This document shows, in pieces, positions 32,430 to 43,924 of a stretch of DNA of 64,000 bases. The notes beneath the pieces were generated by a model. The model saw only the letters and a program-made list of their open reading frames with translations, made no database searches and was not told the origin of the DNA. Each line of letters begins with the position of its first letter. Within the stretch, counting starts at the first letter, position 1. The stretch spans positions 361,433 to 425,432 of the forward strand of contig JADKKV010000001.1 in NCBI GenBank assembly GCA_016720345.1. The letters are read 5' to 3'. The position numbers were made by a program, and so were the translations under genes. The DNA is from Thermomonas sp. GTDB taxonomy: Bacteria > Pseudomonadota > Gammaproteobacteria > Xanthomonadales > Xanthomonadaceae.

Positions 32430-32786
32430 TCAGCGGCGCAGCAGTTGCAGGACTTCTTCCAGTTCCATCCGCACCTGCTTGGCGATCTGGTTGCTCAACG
32501 CCGATTCCTGCCTGGCGTCGTCGCCATCCAGGCGCAGGCGCGCGCCACCGATGGTGTAGCCCTGCTCGTACAGCAGGCTGCGGATCTGGCGCACCATCAG
32601 CACGTCGTGGCGCTGGTAGTAGCGGCGGTTGCCGCGGCGCTTGGCCGGCTCCAGGCTGGGGAATTCGGTTTCCCAGTAGCGCAGCACGTGCGGCTTGACG
32701 TCGCACAGCTCGCTGACCTCGCCGATGGTGAAGTAGCGCTTGGCCGGGATCGGCGGGAGTTCGCGGTTGCTGCCGGGGTCAAGCAT
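32430..32786 (-). CDS. MerR family transcriptional regulator
   Basis: A 118-residue MerR-type regulator. The N-terminal helix-turn-helix is clear at residues 18-50 ([22 protein letters not shown]), with the wing [13 protein letters not shown]. The C-terminal half is a short helix ([11 protein letters not shown]) without metal-binding cysteines. Its ligand is unknown. The gene overlaps ihfA by 8 bases; the ihfA-merR pair is conserved in Gammaproteobacteria at the end of the pheST operon. Confidence 0.92.
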   Translation of the reverse strand: MLDPGSNRELPPIPAKRYFTIGEVSELCDVKPHVLRYWETEFPSLEPAKRRGNRRYYQRHDVLMVRQIRSLLYEQGYTIGGARLRLDGDDARQESALSNQIAKQVRMELEEVLQLLRR

Positions 32787-33081
32787 GGGCCGGCCCCACG
32801 TAGGCTTCCACCCGCTCCTTGAGCTTCTGGCCCGGGCGGAACGTGACGACAGTGCGTGCCGAGATCGGGATTTCCTGGCCGGTCTTGGGGTTGCGGCCGG
32901 GTCGCTGGTTCTTGCGCCGCAGGTCGAAATTGCCGAAACCGGACAGCTTGACCTGGCGGCCGTGCTCCAGCGCCTCGCGCAACGCATCGAAGAACGCATC
33001 GACGAATTCCTTCGCCTCGCGCTTGTTCAGGCCCACGTCCTCGTACAGACGTTCCGCCATTTCCGCCTTGGTCAACGCCAT
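32779..33081 (-). CDS. ihfA: Integration host factor subunit alpha
   Basis: A 100-residue DNA-bending protein that pairs with Ihf[21 protein letters not shown] is the family start; the DNA-binding arm is [20 protein letters not shown] followed by [20 protein letters not shown]. The arm proline (RPGRNPKTG) that intercalates DNA is present. It lies 11 bases after pheT, the usual position. Confidence 0.97.
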   Translation of the reverse strand: MALTKAEMAERLYEDVGLNKREAKEFVDAFFDALREALEHGRQVKLSGFGNFDLRRKNQRPGRNPKTGQEIPISARTVVTFRPGQKLKERVEAYVGPAHA

Positions 33082-33092
33082 TGCCGTCCCCT

Positions 33093-35462
33093 TCAGCGCC
33101 GGATGGTCGCGCCGTGGTGCTGCTCCAGCGCGGTAACCACCCCGGCCACCACCGCTTCCACGTCGCGGTCTGTCAGGGTGCGCGTTTCATCCTGCAAAAT
33201 CAAGGCCATGGCGAGACTCTTGAATCCAGTTTCCACGCCCCTGCCGGCGTAGCGGTCGAACAGCCGCAGCTCGCGCAGGGCGGGGCCCGCGGCCTGCCCG
33301 GCGGTGGCCCGCATGGCATCCCAGGCCACCGACTCCGGCACCACGAACGCCAGGTCGCGGCGCACCGACGGAAACTTCGACAACGCCCGCGCGCGCGGCA
33401 CCGGGCGCGCCAGCAACGCATCCAGCGCCACTTCGAAACCGAACACCTCGGCATCGACGTCCAGCGCCTGCTGCAGGCGCGGATGCAGCTGGCCGATCCA
33501 GCCGATGCAGGCACCGTCGCGCAGCACGTCCGCGCAGCGGCCGGGATGCGCGAACGGCTGCACCGACGCGCGGTACTCCAGCACCGCGCCGGACAGCGCG
33601 GCGAGGCTGTCGAGGTCGCCCTTGAGGTCGTGGAAATCGAGCTTGCGCGCGCCCGCGCCCCACTGCTCGCCCGTCGCATCGCCACAGGCGACCGCCGCGA
33701 TGCGTCGCGTCTCGACCGGCGCGTCGTCGCTGGCAGCGAAGGTCTTGCCGAGCTCGAACAGGCGCACCCGCGTCTGCTGGCGCGCGGCATTGCGGCCGAG
33801 CGCGGCGACCAGTCCGGGCAACAGGCGCGTGCGCATCACGCCCAGTTCGGCGCTCAGCGGGTTGGCCAGCGCAACGCCGCCATCGGCGAGACCCCACTTT
33901 GCGAGCAGGTCGGCATCGACAAAGGCGTAATTGATCGCCTCCAGGTAGTCGCGCGCGACCAGCTGGCGGCGAGCGTCGTGCTCGCTGCTGCAAGTCTCGC
34001 TGGGCGAAACCAGGCGCGTGGCGCCGCCCGGCAGGGTGGCCGGGATCGCGTCATAGCCGTGGATGCGGGCGATCTCCTCGATCAGGTCCTCTTCGATCGC
34101 GAGGTCGAAGCGGCGCGCCGGCGGTGTCACGCTCCAGCCCTCCGCGGTGGCTTCCACCGCAAGGCCCAGGGCATTGAGGATGCGGGAGACTTCGGCATCG
34201 GCCACCTGGGTGCCGAGCACGCGCGCCAGCCGCGCACGACGCAAGCGGATCGCCTGCGGCCGCGGCAGGTGCTGCGGCAGCACGGCCTCGATCACCGGGC
34301 CCGGCGCGCCACCGGCGATCTCGACGACGAGACGCGTGGCGCGTTCGATGGCGATTCGCGGCAGCTCCGGATCCACGCCACGCTCGAAGCGGTGGGCGGC
34401 ATCGGTGTGCAGGCCGAGCTTGCGGCTGCGGCCGATGATCGCGGACGGCGCGAAATGCGCGGCCTCGAGGAAAATGTTTCGGGTCGCGGACGAGACCTTG
34501 GTGTCGTCGCCACCCATGATCCCGGCCAGGCCGACCACGCGCCCGGCATCGGTGATGACCAGGAACTGCGGATCCAGGGTGGCTTCGTCGCCGTTGAGCA
34601 GCGCCAGCGATTCACCGTCGCGCGCGTGGCGCACGCCCAGCGGGCCCTTGAGCAGGTCGCGGTCATAGGCGTGCATCGGCTGGCCGAGCTCGAGCATCAC
34701 GTACTGGGTCACGTCGACCAGGAAACTGACCGGGCGAACGCCACTGCGACGCAGGCGCTCGGCCATCCAGATCGGCGTGGCCACGGTGGCATCCACGCCT
34801 TCGATCACGCGGCCGACGAAGCGCGGCGCATCCGCGCCTGCATTCAACTCGACTGGCAGCACGGCATCGTGCAGCGCCGGCATCGGCATCGCGTCCAGCG
34901 GCTCGACTTCGGCCCCGGTGGCCGCGGCCACGTCGAAGGCGATGCCGCGCACGCCGAAGCAATCCGCGCGGTTCGGGGTGAGCTTCAGTTCGATGCTGGC
35001 ATCCGGCAGGCCCAGGTAATCGGCCAGCGGCACGCCGACCGGCGCATCCGCCGGCAGTTCCAGCAGGCCGGACGCATCGGTATCGAGGCCCAACTCCTTC
35101 GCCGAGCACAACATGCCGTTGGACTCGACGCCGCGCAGCTTGGCGGCCTTGATCGTGAGGTCACCGACCTGCGTGCCGATGGTCGCCAGCGGCGCAATCA
35201 GGCCCGGGCGGGCGTTGGGCGCGCCACAGACGATCTGCAACATGCTGCCGTTGCCGGCATCGACCTGGCAGACCTGCAGCTTGTCGGCTTCGGGGTGCTT
35301 CGCGCATTCGACGATGCGGGCGACGACCACGCCGTCCAGCGCATCGCCGAGCACGGTCATCTCTTCGACTTCGAGGCCGATCGCGGTCAGCGTCGCGGCG
35401 AGTTCGTCGCGCGTCGCCGTGGTCTTGACGTGCTGGCGCAGCCAGCTTTCGGGGAACTTCAT
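33093..35462 (-). CDS. pheT: Phenylalanyl-tRNA synthetase beta subunit
   Basis: Intact 789-residue beta chain. N-terminal tRNA-binding domain (residues 40-150: [20 protein letters not shown]), B3/B4 editing region ([29 protein letters not shown]), B5 and the C-terminal anticodon-binding domain ([27 protein letters not shown]). It forms an alpha2-beta2 enzyme with PheS, starting 9 bases after the pheS stop. Length matches the family. Confidence 0.97.
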   Translation of the reverse strand: MKFPESWLRQHVKTTATRDELAATLTAIGLEVEEMTVLGDALDGVVVARIVECAKHPEADKLQVCQVDAGNGSMLQIVCGAPNARPGLIAPLATIGTQVGDLTIKAAKLRGVESNGMLCSAKELGLDTDASGLLELPADAPVGVPLADYLGLPDASIELKLTPNRADCFGVRGIAFDVAAATGAEVEPLDAMPMPALHDAVLPVELNAGADAPRFVGRVIEGVDATVATPIWMAERLRRSGVRPVSFLVDVTQYVMLELGQPMHAYDRDLLKGPLGVRHARDGESLALLNGDEATLDPQFLVITDAGRVVGLAGIMGGDDTKVSSATRNIFLEAAHFAPSAIIGRSRKLGLHTDAAHRFERGVDPELPRIAIERATRLVVEIAGGAPGPVIEAVLPQHLPRPQAIRLRRARLARVLGTQVADAEVSRILNALGLAVEATAEGWSVTPPARRFDLAIEEDLIEEIARIHGYDAIPATLPGGATRLVSPSETCSSEHDARRQLVARDYLEAINYAFVDADLLAKWGLADGGVALANPLSAELGVMRTRLLPGLVAALGRNAARQQTRVRLFELGKTFAASDDAPVETRRIAAVACGDATGEQWGAGARKLDFHDLKGDLDSLAALSGAVLEYRASVQPFAHPGRCADVLRDGACIGWIGQLHPRLQQALDVDAEVFGFEVALDALLARPVPRARALSKFPSVRRDLAFVVPESVAWDAMRATAGQAAGPALRELRLFDRYAGRGVETGFKSLAMALILQDETRTLTDRDVEAVVAGVVTALEQHHGATIRR

Positions 35463-35471
35463 CGCGGCACC

Positions 35472-36942
<1,471 letters not shown>

Positions 36943-36953
36943 GTCTTATCTCC

Positions 36954-37151
36954 TCACAGATACGGAAGCATGCGGTCCAGGCGGCCCGCGTCCTCGGCAC
37001 GAACGTGGTTCGTCTGCCGGAGGTTGCGCTTCCGCTTGGTCGCTTTCTTGGTGAGGATGTGGCTCTTGTTGGCGTGGCCGCACTTGTACTTGCCGGAAGC
37101 GGTCTTCCGGAAGCGCTTGGCCGCCGCCCGATTGGTCTTGATCTTGGGCAT
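36954..37151 (-). CDS. rpmI: 50S ribosomal protein L35
   Basis: A 65-residue L35, [20 protein letters not shown], then [23 protein letters not shown] at 37149-37151 with AAGGA (9 bases upstream). The reading frame stays open for at least 52 further codons upstream to an ATG at 37305-37307, but the conserved L35 start is clear. Confidence 0.98.
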   Translation of the reverse strand: MPKIKTNRAAAKRFRKTASGKYKCGHANKSHILTKKATKRKRNLRQTNHVRAEDAGRLDRMLPYL

Positions 37152-37365
37152 TGGGAATCCTTGCGAAATCTGCTGACTGGTCGAGGCGCCTTCTTTTTGG
37201 TCTTTGCGACTTCGCATCAAGGCCTCCGGCCCTGCCGCTACGTCGCGAAGCCCAAAAATCCGGGCTTTCCATCCTGCCTGAGCCGGTGATAAGCCTTTGA
37301 TTCCCATGGAATCAAGGCGGGTCCTGGGTGCAACTTGACAACAAACCCGGCGAACCGGGCCGCGC
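37152..37365 (-). promoter_or_regulatory. Long structured leader of rpmI-rplT
   Basis: About 200 bases of untranslated RNA lie between the promoter at 37366-37394 and the rpmI ATG. On the minus strand they hold hairpins CCCGG-TTCG-CCGGG followed by TTTGTTG (at about 37340-37360), CCTTGATTCCATGGGAATCA plus AAGG (37294-37317), and AAGCCCGGATTTTTGGGCTT (about 37248-37267). By analogy with E. coli and Bacillus this is where L20 would bind to repress its operon; that is inference, since I cannot fold the pseudoknot by eye. Confidence 0.6.
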
Positions 37366-37394
37366 ATTATGGCGGGCCGACCCCGGGTTTGCAA
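37366..37394 (-). promoter_or_regulatory. Sigma-70-type promoter for rpmI-rplT
   Basis: TTGCAA (complement of 37389-37394) and CATAAT (complement of 37366-37371) with a 17-base spacer, 34 to 62 bases after the infC stop. The expected start is near 37359. Confidence 0.75.
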
Positions 37395-37427
37395 TCTTTC
37401 CTTGCGAAATCAGGCCCTTGCGGGGTC

Positions 37428-37955
37428 TTATTTCTTCTTGGGCGCGATCATCATCACCATCTGCCGGCCTTCCAGGCGCGGGCGGGATTCGATGACGATG
37501 TCCTCGCCAAGGTCGCCTTCGATCCGCGCGGCCATCTGCCGGCCCAGTTCCTGGTGGCTCATCTCGCGGCCACGGAAGCGGATGTTGACCTTGATCTTGT
37601 CGCCTTCGACCAGGAATTCGCGCATCTTGCGCAGCTTGATCTGGTAGTCGCCCTCGTCCGTCACCGGGCGGAACTTCACTTCCTTGATCTCGACCTGCTT
37701 GGTCTTCTTCTTGGCCTCGTTGGCCTTCTTCTGCAGTTCGAACTTGAACTTGCCGAAGTCCATGATCTTGCAGACCGGCGGATCCGCGTTCGGCTGGATC
37801 TCGACCAGGTCGAGCGCTTCCTCTTCGGCCATGCGCAGCGCTTCGTCGCGCGACAGCACGCCGATCATCTCGCCGTCGCTGCCGATCACGCGCACGCGCG
37901 GGACGCGGATCTCGAGGTTCCGTCGGTTCTGCTTTGAATCGGGTGCGGTACTGAT
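37428..37955 (-). CDS. infC: Translation initiation factor IF-3 (ATC start codon)
   Basis: A 175-residue IF-3. The conserved N-terminus ([20 protein letters not shown]) lies upstream of the first ATG or GTG codons and begins at an ATC codon (complement of 37953-37955). A GGAG ribosome site (complement of 37964-37967) is 8 bases before it. infC genes are known for rare start codons (AUU in E. coli) that let IF-3 limit its own translation; ATC fits this. The core has [33 protein letters not shown] and [22 protein letters not shown] sequence (here [18 protein letters not shown]). A GTG at the 21st codon would give a truncated protein without the N-terminal tail. Confidence 0.95.
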   Translation of the reverse strand: MSTAPDSKQNRRNLEIRVPRVRVIGSDGEMIGVLSRDEALRMAEEEALDLVEIQPNADPPVCKIMDFGKFKFELQKKANEAKKKTKQVEIKEVKFRPVTDEGDYQIKLRKMREFLVEGDKIKVNIRFRGREMSHQELGRQMAARIEGDLGEDIVIESRPRLEGRQMVMMIAPKKK

Positions 37956-37974
37956 GTTGCGATCTCCAAAGGGT

Positions 37975-38019
37975 GGCTCCGGGGAGCCGGGTGGGCCTGC
38001 GATTCCGGAATCGCAGGCC
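37975..38019. other. Two palindromes between thrS and infC
   Basis: A 26-base perfect palindrome, GGCCTGCGATTCCGGAATCG plus CAGGCC, at 37994-38019 and a smaller one, GGCTCCGGGGAGCC, at 37975-37988. On the minus strand both lie just before the infC ribosome site. They could be an mRNA-stability or attenuation structure, or a protein-binding site. No T-run follows, so a plain terminator is unlikely. Confidence 0.75.
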
Positions 38020-38039
38020 GTATTCGAACGGGCCGGCGG

Positions 38040-39941
38040 TTAGGCGGCCTGCTCCTGACGCAAACGCGCGGCGAAGTCGGCAACGGACATGGTACCGAGG
38101 TCTTCCCCACCCCGCGTGCGCACCGACAGCTGGCCGTTTTCCTTCTCGCGGTCCCCGACCACCAGCAGGTACGGCACGCGCTGCAGCGTGTGCTCGCGGA
38201 TCTTATAGCCGATCTTCTCGTTCCGCAAATCGGAAACCACGCGGAAGCCTTGATTCGCAAGGGTTTTCCGGGCCTCTTCGACCCAATCGGCCTGGGCATC
38301 GGTAATGTTCATGAGCACCGCCTGCACCGGTGCCAGCCAGGCCGGGAAATGGCCAGCATGGTGTTCGATCAGGATCCCGATGAAACGCTCCATCGAGCCC
38401 ACGATCGCGCGGTGCAGCATCACCGGATGGCGGCGCTGGCTGTGTTCGTCGATATATTCGGCGCCCAGCCGGCCCGGCATCATGAAATCGACCTGCATGG
38501 TGCCCAGCTGCCAGGTGCGGCCGATCGCGTCCTTCAGGTGGTACTCGATCTTCGGGCCGTAGAACGCGCCCTCGCCCGGCAGTTCCTGCCATTCGACCCC
38601 GGACGCGCGCAGTGCATTGCGCAGCGCGTCCTCCGCCTTGTCCCAGGTGGCATCGTCGCCCAGGCGCGACTCCGGGCGCAGCGCGATCTTGATCTGGATG
38701 TCGGAAAAGCCGAAGTCCGAGTAGACCTTCAGGGCCTGCTCGTGGAACGCGCGCACCTCCGGCTCGATCTGCGCCTCGGTGCAGAACACGTGGCCGTCGT
38801 CCTGGGTGAAGCCGCGCACGCGCAGGATCCCGTGCAGCGCGCCGGAGGGCTCGTTGCGATGGCAGGCGCCGAACTCGCCGTAGCGGATCGGCAGGTCGCG
38901 GTAGCTGTGCAGGCCCTGGTTGAACACCTGCACGTGGCCCGGGCAGTTCATCGGCTTCAGCGCATAGGTGCGCTTCTCCGACTCGGTGAAGAACATGTTG
39001 TCCTTGTAGTTGTCCCAGTGGCCGGACTTCTGCCAGAGGGTCACGTCCAGGATCTGCGGGCAGCGCACCTCGCCGTAGCCGGTGTCGCGGTAGACCTTGC
39101 GCATGTACTGCTCGACGGTCTGCCAGATGCTCCAGCCCTTCGGATGCCAGAACACCAGGCCCGGGCCTTCCTCCTGCAGGTGGAACAGGTCCAGCGCCTT
39201 GCCGATCTTGCGGTGGTCGCGCTTCTCGGCTTCCTCGATCTGGGTCAGGTAGGCCTTGAGGTCCTTGTCGTTCAGCCAGGCGGTGCCGTAGATGCGGCTG
39301 AGCATCTGGTTGTTGTGGTCGCCGCGCCAGTACGCGCCCGCGACCTTCATCAGCTTGAACGCGCGCAGCTTGTCGGTGCCCGGCACGTGCGGGCCGCGGC
39401 AGAGGTCGGTGAACTCGCCCTGCGAGTACAGCGACAGGTCTTCGCTGGCCGGGATCGACTCGATGATCTCGGCCTTGTAGGCCTCGCCGATGCCGCGGAA
39501 GAAGGCCACCGCGTCATCGCGCGACTTCACGCTGCGGCTGACCGGATGCGCTTCCTTGACGATCTTCTGCATCTCCGCCTCGATCGCCGGCAGGTCTTCC
39601 GGGGTGAACGGGCGCTCGTAGGCGAAGTCGTAGTAGAAGCCGTTGTCGATCACCGGGCCGATGGTGACCTGCGCGCCGGGGAACAGGCGCTGCACGGCCT
39701 GCGCCAGCAGGTGCGCGGTGGAGTGGCGCAGGATCTCGAGCGCCTCCGGCGACTTCTCGGTGATGATGGCCAGGCTGGCATCGCGGTCGATGACGTGGCT
39801 GGCGTCGACCAGCCGGCCGTCCACCTTGCCGGCCAGGGTGGCCTTGGCGAGGCCGGCGCCGATGGAGGCGGCGACGTCATGCACGGACGGCGGCGCTTCG
39901 AATTGACGGACGGCGCCATCGGGGAGCGTGATCGAGATCAT
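38040..39941 (-). CDS. thrS: Threonyl-tRNA synthetase
   Basis: Intact 633-residue class II synthetase. N-terminal TGS domain ([17 protein letters not shown]), editing domain with [12 protein letters not shown], and a catalytic core with the zinc ligands in [25 protein letters not shown] and [15 protein letters not shown]-terminal anticodon domain ([20 protein letters not shown]). It heads the thrS-infC-rpmI-rplT-pheS-pheT-ihfA-merR cluster. A short hairpin (GCCGGCCACGGGGCCGGC, complement of 39961-39978) lies 20 bases upstream of the ATG and could be a leader element. Confidence 0.97.
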   Translation of the reverse strand: MISITLPDGAVRQFEAPPSVHDVAASIGAGLAKATLAGKVDGRLVDASHVIDRDASLAIITEKSPEALEILRHSTAHLLAQAVQRLFPGAQVTIGPVIDNGFYYDFAYERPFTPEDLPAIEAEMQKIVKEAHPVSRSVKSRDDAVAFFRGIGEAYKAEIIESIPASEDLSLYSQGEFTDLCRGPHVPGTDKLRAFKLMKVAGAYWRGDHNNQMLSRIYGTAWLNDKDLKAYLTQIEEAEKRDHRKIGKALDLFHLQEEGPGLVFWHPKGWSIWQTVEQYMRKVYRDTGYGEVRCPQILDVTLWQKSGHWDNYKDNMFFTESEKRTYALKPMNCPGHVQVFNQGLHSYRDLPIRYGEFGACHRNEPSGALHGILRVRGFTQDDGHVFCTEAQIEPEVRAFHEQALKVYSDFGFSDIQIKIALRPESRLGDDATWDKAEDALRNALRASGVEWQELPGEGAFYGPKIEYHLKDAIGRTWQLGTMQVDFMMPGRLGAEYIDEHSQRRHPVMLHRAIVGSMERFIGILIEHHAGHFPAWLAPVQAVLMNITDAQADWVEEARKTLANQGFRVVSDLRNEKIGYKIREHTLQRVPYLLVVGDREKENGQLSVRTRGGEDLGTMSVADFAARLRQEQAA

Positions 39942-39998
39942 GGGAGAACCCTTCGGTGATGCCGGCCCCGTGGCCGGCGTCGGAAATGCGGAAAACGA

Positions 39999-40019
39999 AA
40001 AAGGCGCCGAAGCGCCTTT
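39999..40019 (-). terminator. Terminator between tRNA-Val and thrS
   Basis: On the minus strand, AAAGGCGCTTCGGCGCCTTT is followed by TTCGTTTT, about 130 bases past the tRNA 3' end and 58 before the thrS ATG. It should end the tRNA-Val transcript. The rest of the 208-base gap shows no gene. Confidence 0.85.
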
Positions 40020-40149
40020 CGATTATTCACGGATGAATCGAATGCGTCGGCAGGTTCAGCGCTGGATGCGGGTAGTGCTCATGTCGCACGCTCGACCGGC
40101 GTTGCCGCAGGCCACCTTGTTTCCGATTCGTTGCCACGCCCGGAAGGCG

Positions 40150-40224
40150 TGGTGGGCGGTACAGGGTTCGAACCTGTGACCCCTACCATGTCAAGGTAGT
40201 GCTCTACCGCTGAGCTAACCGCCC
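40150..40224 (-). tRNA. tRNA-Val (anticodon GAC)
   Basis: A 75-base tRNA with encoded CCA. GGGCGGT pairs with ACCGCCC, discriminator A. Anticodon arm CTACC-TTGACAT-GGTAG gives GAC. The T arm has GGTTCGAACCC. Confidence 0.97.
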
Positions 40225-40235
40225 GAAGGACGCGC

Positions 40236-40264
40236 ATTCTAGCCCGGCGGCGGGCGCCGGACAA
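40236..40264 (-). promoter_or_regulatory. Promoter of tRNA-Val
   Basis: TTGTCC (complement of 40259-40264) and TAGAAT (complement of 40236-40241), 17 bases apart, with the -10 box 11 bases upstream of the tRNA 5' end. Confidence 0.8.
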
Positions 40265-40311
40265 CCGGGGCTCGCCAGGCCCGTACGGCAGGCGGTTGGG
40301 CATTGCTCGCA

Positions 40312-40336
40312 CCTGTAGATCGGGGCTTGCCCCGCC

Positions 40337-40343
<7 letters not shown>
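40312..40343. repeat. Inverted repeat at the uvrB 3' end
   Basis: CCTGTAGATCGGGGCTTGCC and CCGCCCTACAGG form a near-perfect hairpin that includes the uvrB stop codon. It matches the 'TGTAGGGCGGGGC...GCCCCGCCCTACA' type of dispersed Xanthomonad repeat and may double as a terminator. Confidence 0.72.
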
Positions 40344-42385
<2,042 letters not shown>

Positions 42386-42572
42386 CGGCGGGGCTGCAAC
42401 GGACAACCCCTGAGTTTACGCGCAGCCGCCGGTCCGGGCCGAACCCTGCGGGCGCGGGGGCATGGGATGCCGCCGCCGCAGCGGCATTCCCCTACCCCGC
42501 CCTCAGGATCCTCCCGATGGGCCGCAGCCGCGCATGGGCGAACACTGGCCCCAGTTCATCGGGAGCCTTGCC

Positions 42573-43103
42573 ATGCTTCGTCGCAACGCCGGATTCACCC
42601 TGATCGAGTTTGCCACCTGCGTTGCCGTGATGGCGATCTGCGCGGGCATCGCCTTGCCTTCGATGGGAAGCTTCGTGGAACGCCAACGCGCCTCTGCAGC
42701 CGCGGCTTCGCTGATGGCGCACATGGCACTGGCGCGCACGAGCGCCATCAGCCGCAATCGACGTGCGGTGCTGTGCCCCTCCGCCGACGGCAACTTCTGC
42801 GAAGCGGACAATGACTGGAGTCGTGGATGGATGCTGTTCCTGGACGATGACGGCAACCGCAAGCCGGACAAGAACGACGAAATCATTCGCGTGGAGCTGG
42901 AACCGACCAGCCGTCACCTGCAAGTGACCAGCACCAATGGCAGGCAGCAGCTGCGTTACCTCCCGGACGGGCGAAGCGCGGGGACAAACCTCACCATTTC
43001 CATCTGCAACTCGCGCCAGGAACTGCTCGGCCAGGTCATCGTGAACAACATGGGCAGGCCGCGCAGCGAGCGTCCCAGCGCACGAATGCCCTGCCCCGGG
43101 TGA
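42573..43103 (+). CDS. GspH/FimT family pseudopilin
   Basis: A 176-residue type IV pilin-like protein. ATG at 42573 follows GGGAG. The short leader MLRRNAG is followed by the prepilin peptidase site G/FTLIEF with Glu5, and a membrane helix (FATCVAVMAICAGIALPSMG). The FimT/GspH globular part has RTSAISRNRRAVLCPSADG, RGWMLFLDDDGNRKPD and RYLPDGRSAGTNLTI, with a late cysteine pair. FimT proteins of this sort bind DNA during uptake in some Xanthomonads' relatives (for example Legionella); that role here is inference. It stands apart from the fimU operon and on the other strand, just upstream of tRNA-Asn. Confidence 0.88.
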   Translation: MLRRNAGFTLIEFATCVAVMAICAGIALPSMGSFVERQRASAAAASLMAHMALARTSAISRNRRAVLCPSADGNFCEADNDWSRGWMLFLDDDGNRKPDKNDEIIRVELEPTSRHLQVTSTNGRQQLRYLPDGRSAGTNLTISICNSRQELLGQVIVNNMGRPRSERPSARMPCPG

Positions 43104-43122
43104 CGGGAACGCGCGCCGCGGC

Positions 43123-43151
43123 TTGCCGACCCCGATGAGGCCGTCTACAAT
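43123..43151 (+). promoter_or_regulatory. Promoter of tRNA-Asn
   Basis: TTGCCG (43123-43128) and TACAAT (43146-43151), 17 bases apart; expected start at about 43158, three bases before the tRNA. Confidence 0.85.
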
Positions 43152-43160
43152 GCGCTCCCC

Positions 43161-43237
43161 GCCCGAATAGCTCAGCCGGTTAGAGCACTTGACTGTTAAT
43201 CAGGGGGTCGTTGGTTCGAGTCCAACTTCGGGCGCCA
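43161..43237 (+). tRNA. tRNA-Asn (anticodon GTT)
   Basis: A 77-base tRNA with encoded CCA. GCCCGAA pairs with TTCGGGC, discriminator G. The anticodon arm TTGA-CTGTTAA-TCAG gives GTT. The T arm has GGTTCGAGTCC. tRNA-Asn genes often serve as island attachment sites, but no integrase or direct repeat is seen here. Confidence 0.97.
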
Positions 43238-43254
43238 AATGTTTCAATGACTTA

Positions 43255-43272
43255 GGGTCGCTTCGGCGGCCC
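43255..43272 (+). terminator. Possible terminator after tRNA-Asn
   Basis: GGGTCG-CTTCGG-CGGCCC, a 6-bp stem with one G-T pair, 17 bases past the tRNA, followed by TTCATCGTTT. Bases 43273-43441 hold nothing I can assign. Confidence 0.5.
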
Positions 43273-43441
43273 TTCATCGTTTCCGGCATAACCACTTCGC
43301 AGCCAATGTTCGATGCGTTCCTTCGAACTTGCCCTGCCTGGCGTCGGAACCGGCACGGGAACGGCGACGAGAAACTTGCAGTTTCTGCGCCAGCGCGTTG
43401 GCGAGGGCATTTTCGACAACACCCTGGGCTCCACGCTTCAT

Positions 43442-43468
43442 GAAAAACCCGCCTTCCGGCGGGTTTTT
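43442..43468 (-). terminator. Terminator of the minor pilin operon
   Basis: Near-perfect hairpin AAAAACCCGCC/GGCGGGTTTTT around TTCC, 37 bases past the pilE stop and with a T-run on the minus strand (it is symmetrical and could also act on the plus strand). Confidence 0.9.
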
Positions 43469-43504
43469 CGGCCTCATGTTCGCACCGATGCGCACACGAT
43501 TGAA

Positions 43505-43924
43505 TTACCAGCAGCCCGCGGTCGCCGGGCTCTTGGTGCCGGCTTGGTTGATGCTCAATGAGCCGCAGCCGTCTCCCGCCTGTTTGCCGGTGGGCGCCGC
43601 CGAGATCGTGTAGGTCTTGGCGGCGACACCGCCCGCGGTGACGTTGTAGAACGTCAGCACCTCCGGATCGCAGATGGCGGTGTTGGCAACCGCCCCCACG
43701 TAGGTCAGATTGCTCGTGTAAAAGCGCTCAAATTGCTGCGCCACCGCAGTCGCACAGGCCGCACCGGCTGCACGACGGGTCTTGCGCTGGTGGTCGTTGT
43801 AGCTGGGAAGCGCGATGGAGGCGAGGATCCCTATGATCGCAACCACCACCATCAGCTCGATGAGCGAGAACCCCCCCACGCGCGCAGTGGCTCGCGGCAT
43901 CCCAGGCATCTGCACACTTTCCAT
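43505..43924 (-). CDS. pilE: Minor pilin PilE
   Basis: A 139-residue type IV minor pilin. Leader ending RVGG, then the cleavage site before [20 protein letters not shown] with Glu5 and the hydrophobic helix. The C-terminal part ([16 protein letters not shown], with an upstream cysteine in AICDPEV) forms the disulfide-bounded D-region and the final CW of PilE proteins. ATG at 43922-43924 overlaps the pilY1 stop by one base. It is the last gene of the operon, before the terminator. Confidence 0.93.
   Translation of the reverse strand: MESVQMPGMPRATARVGGFSLIELMVVVAIIGILASIALPSYNDHQRKTRRAAGAACATAVAQQFERFYTSNLTYVGAVANTAICDPEVLTFYNVTAGGVAAKTYTISAAPTGKQAGDGCGSLSINQAGTKSPATAGCW

Noticed and set aside
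43161..43505. tRNA-Asn as an attachment site of a genomic island carrying the pilin operon
   Set aside because: No integrase, no second copy of the tRNA 3' end and the pilin operon is core gene content in Xanthomonads.
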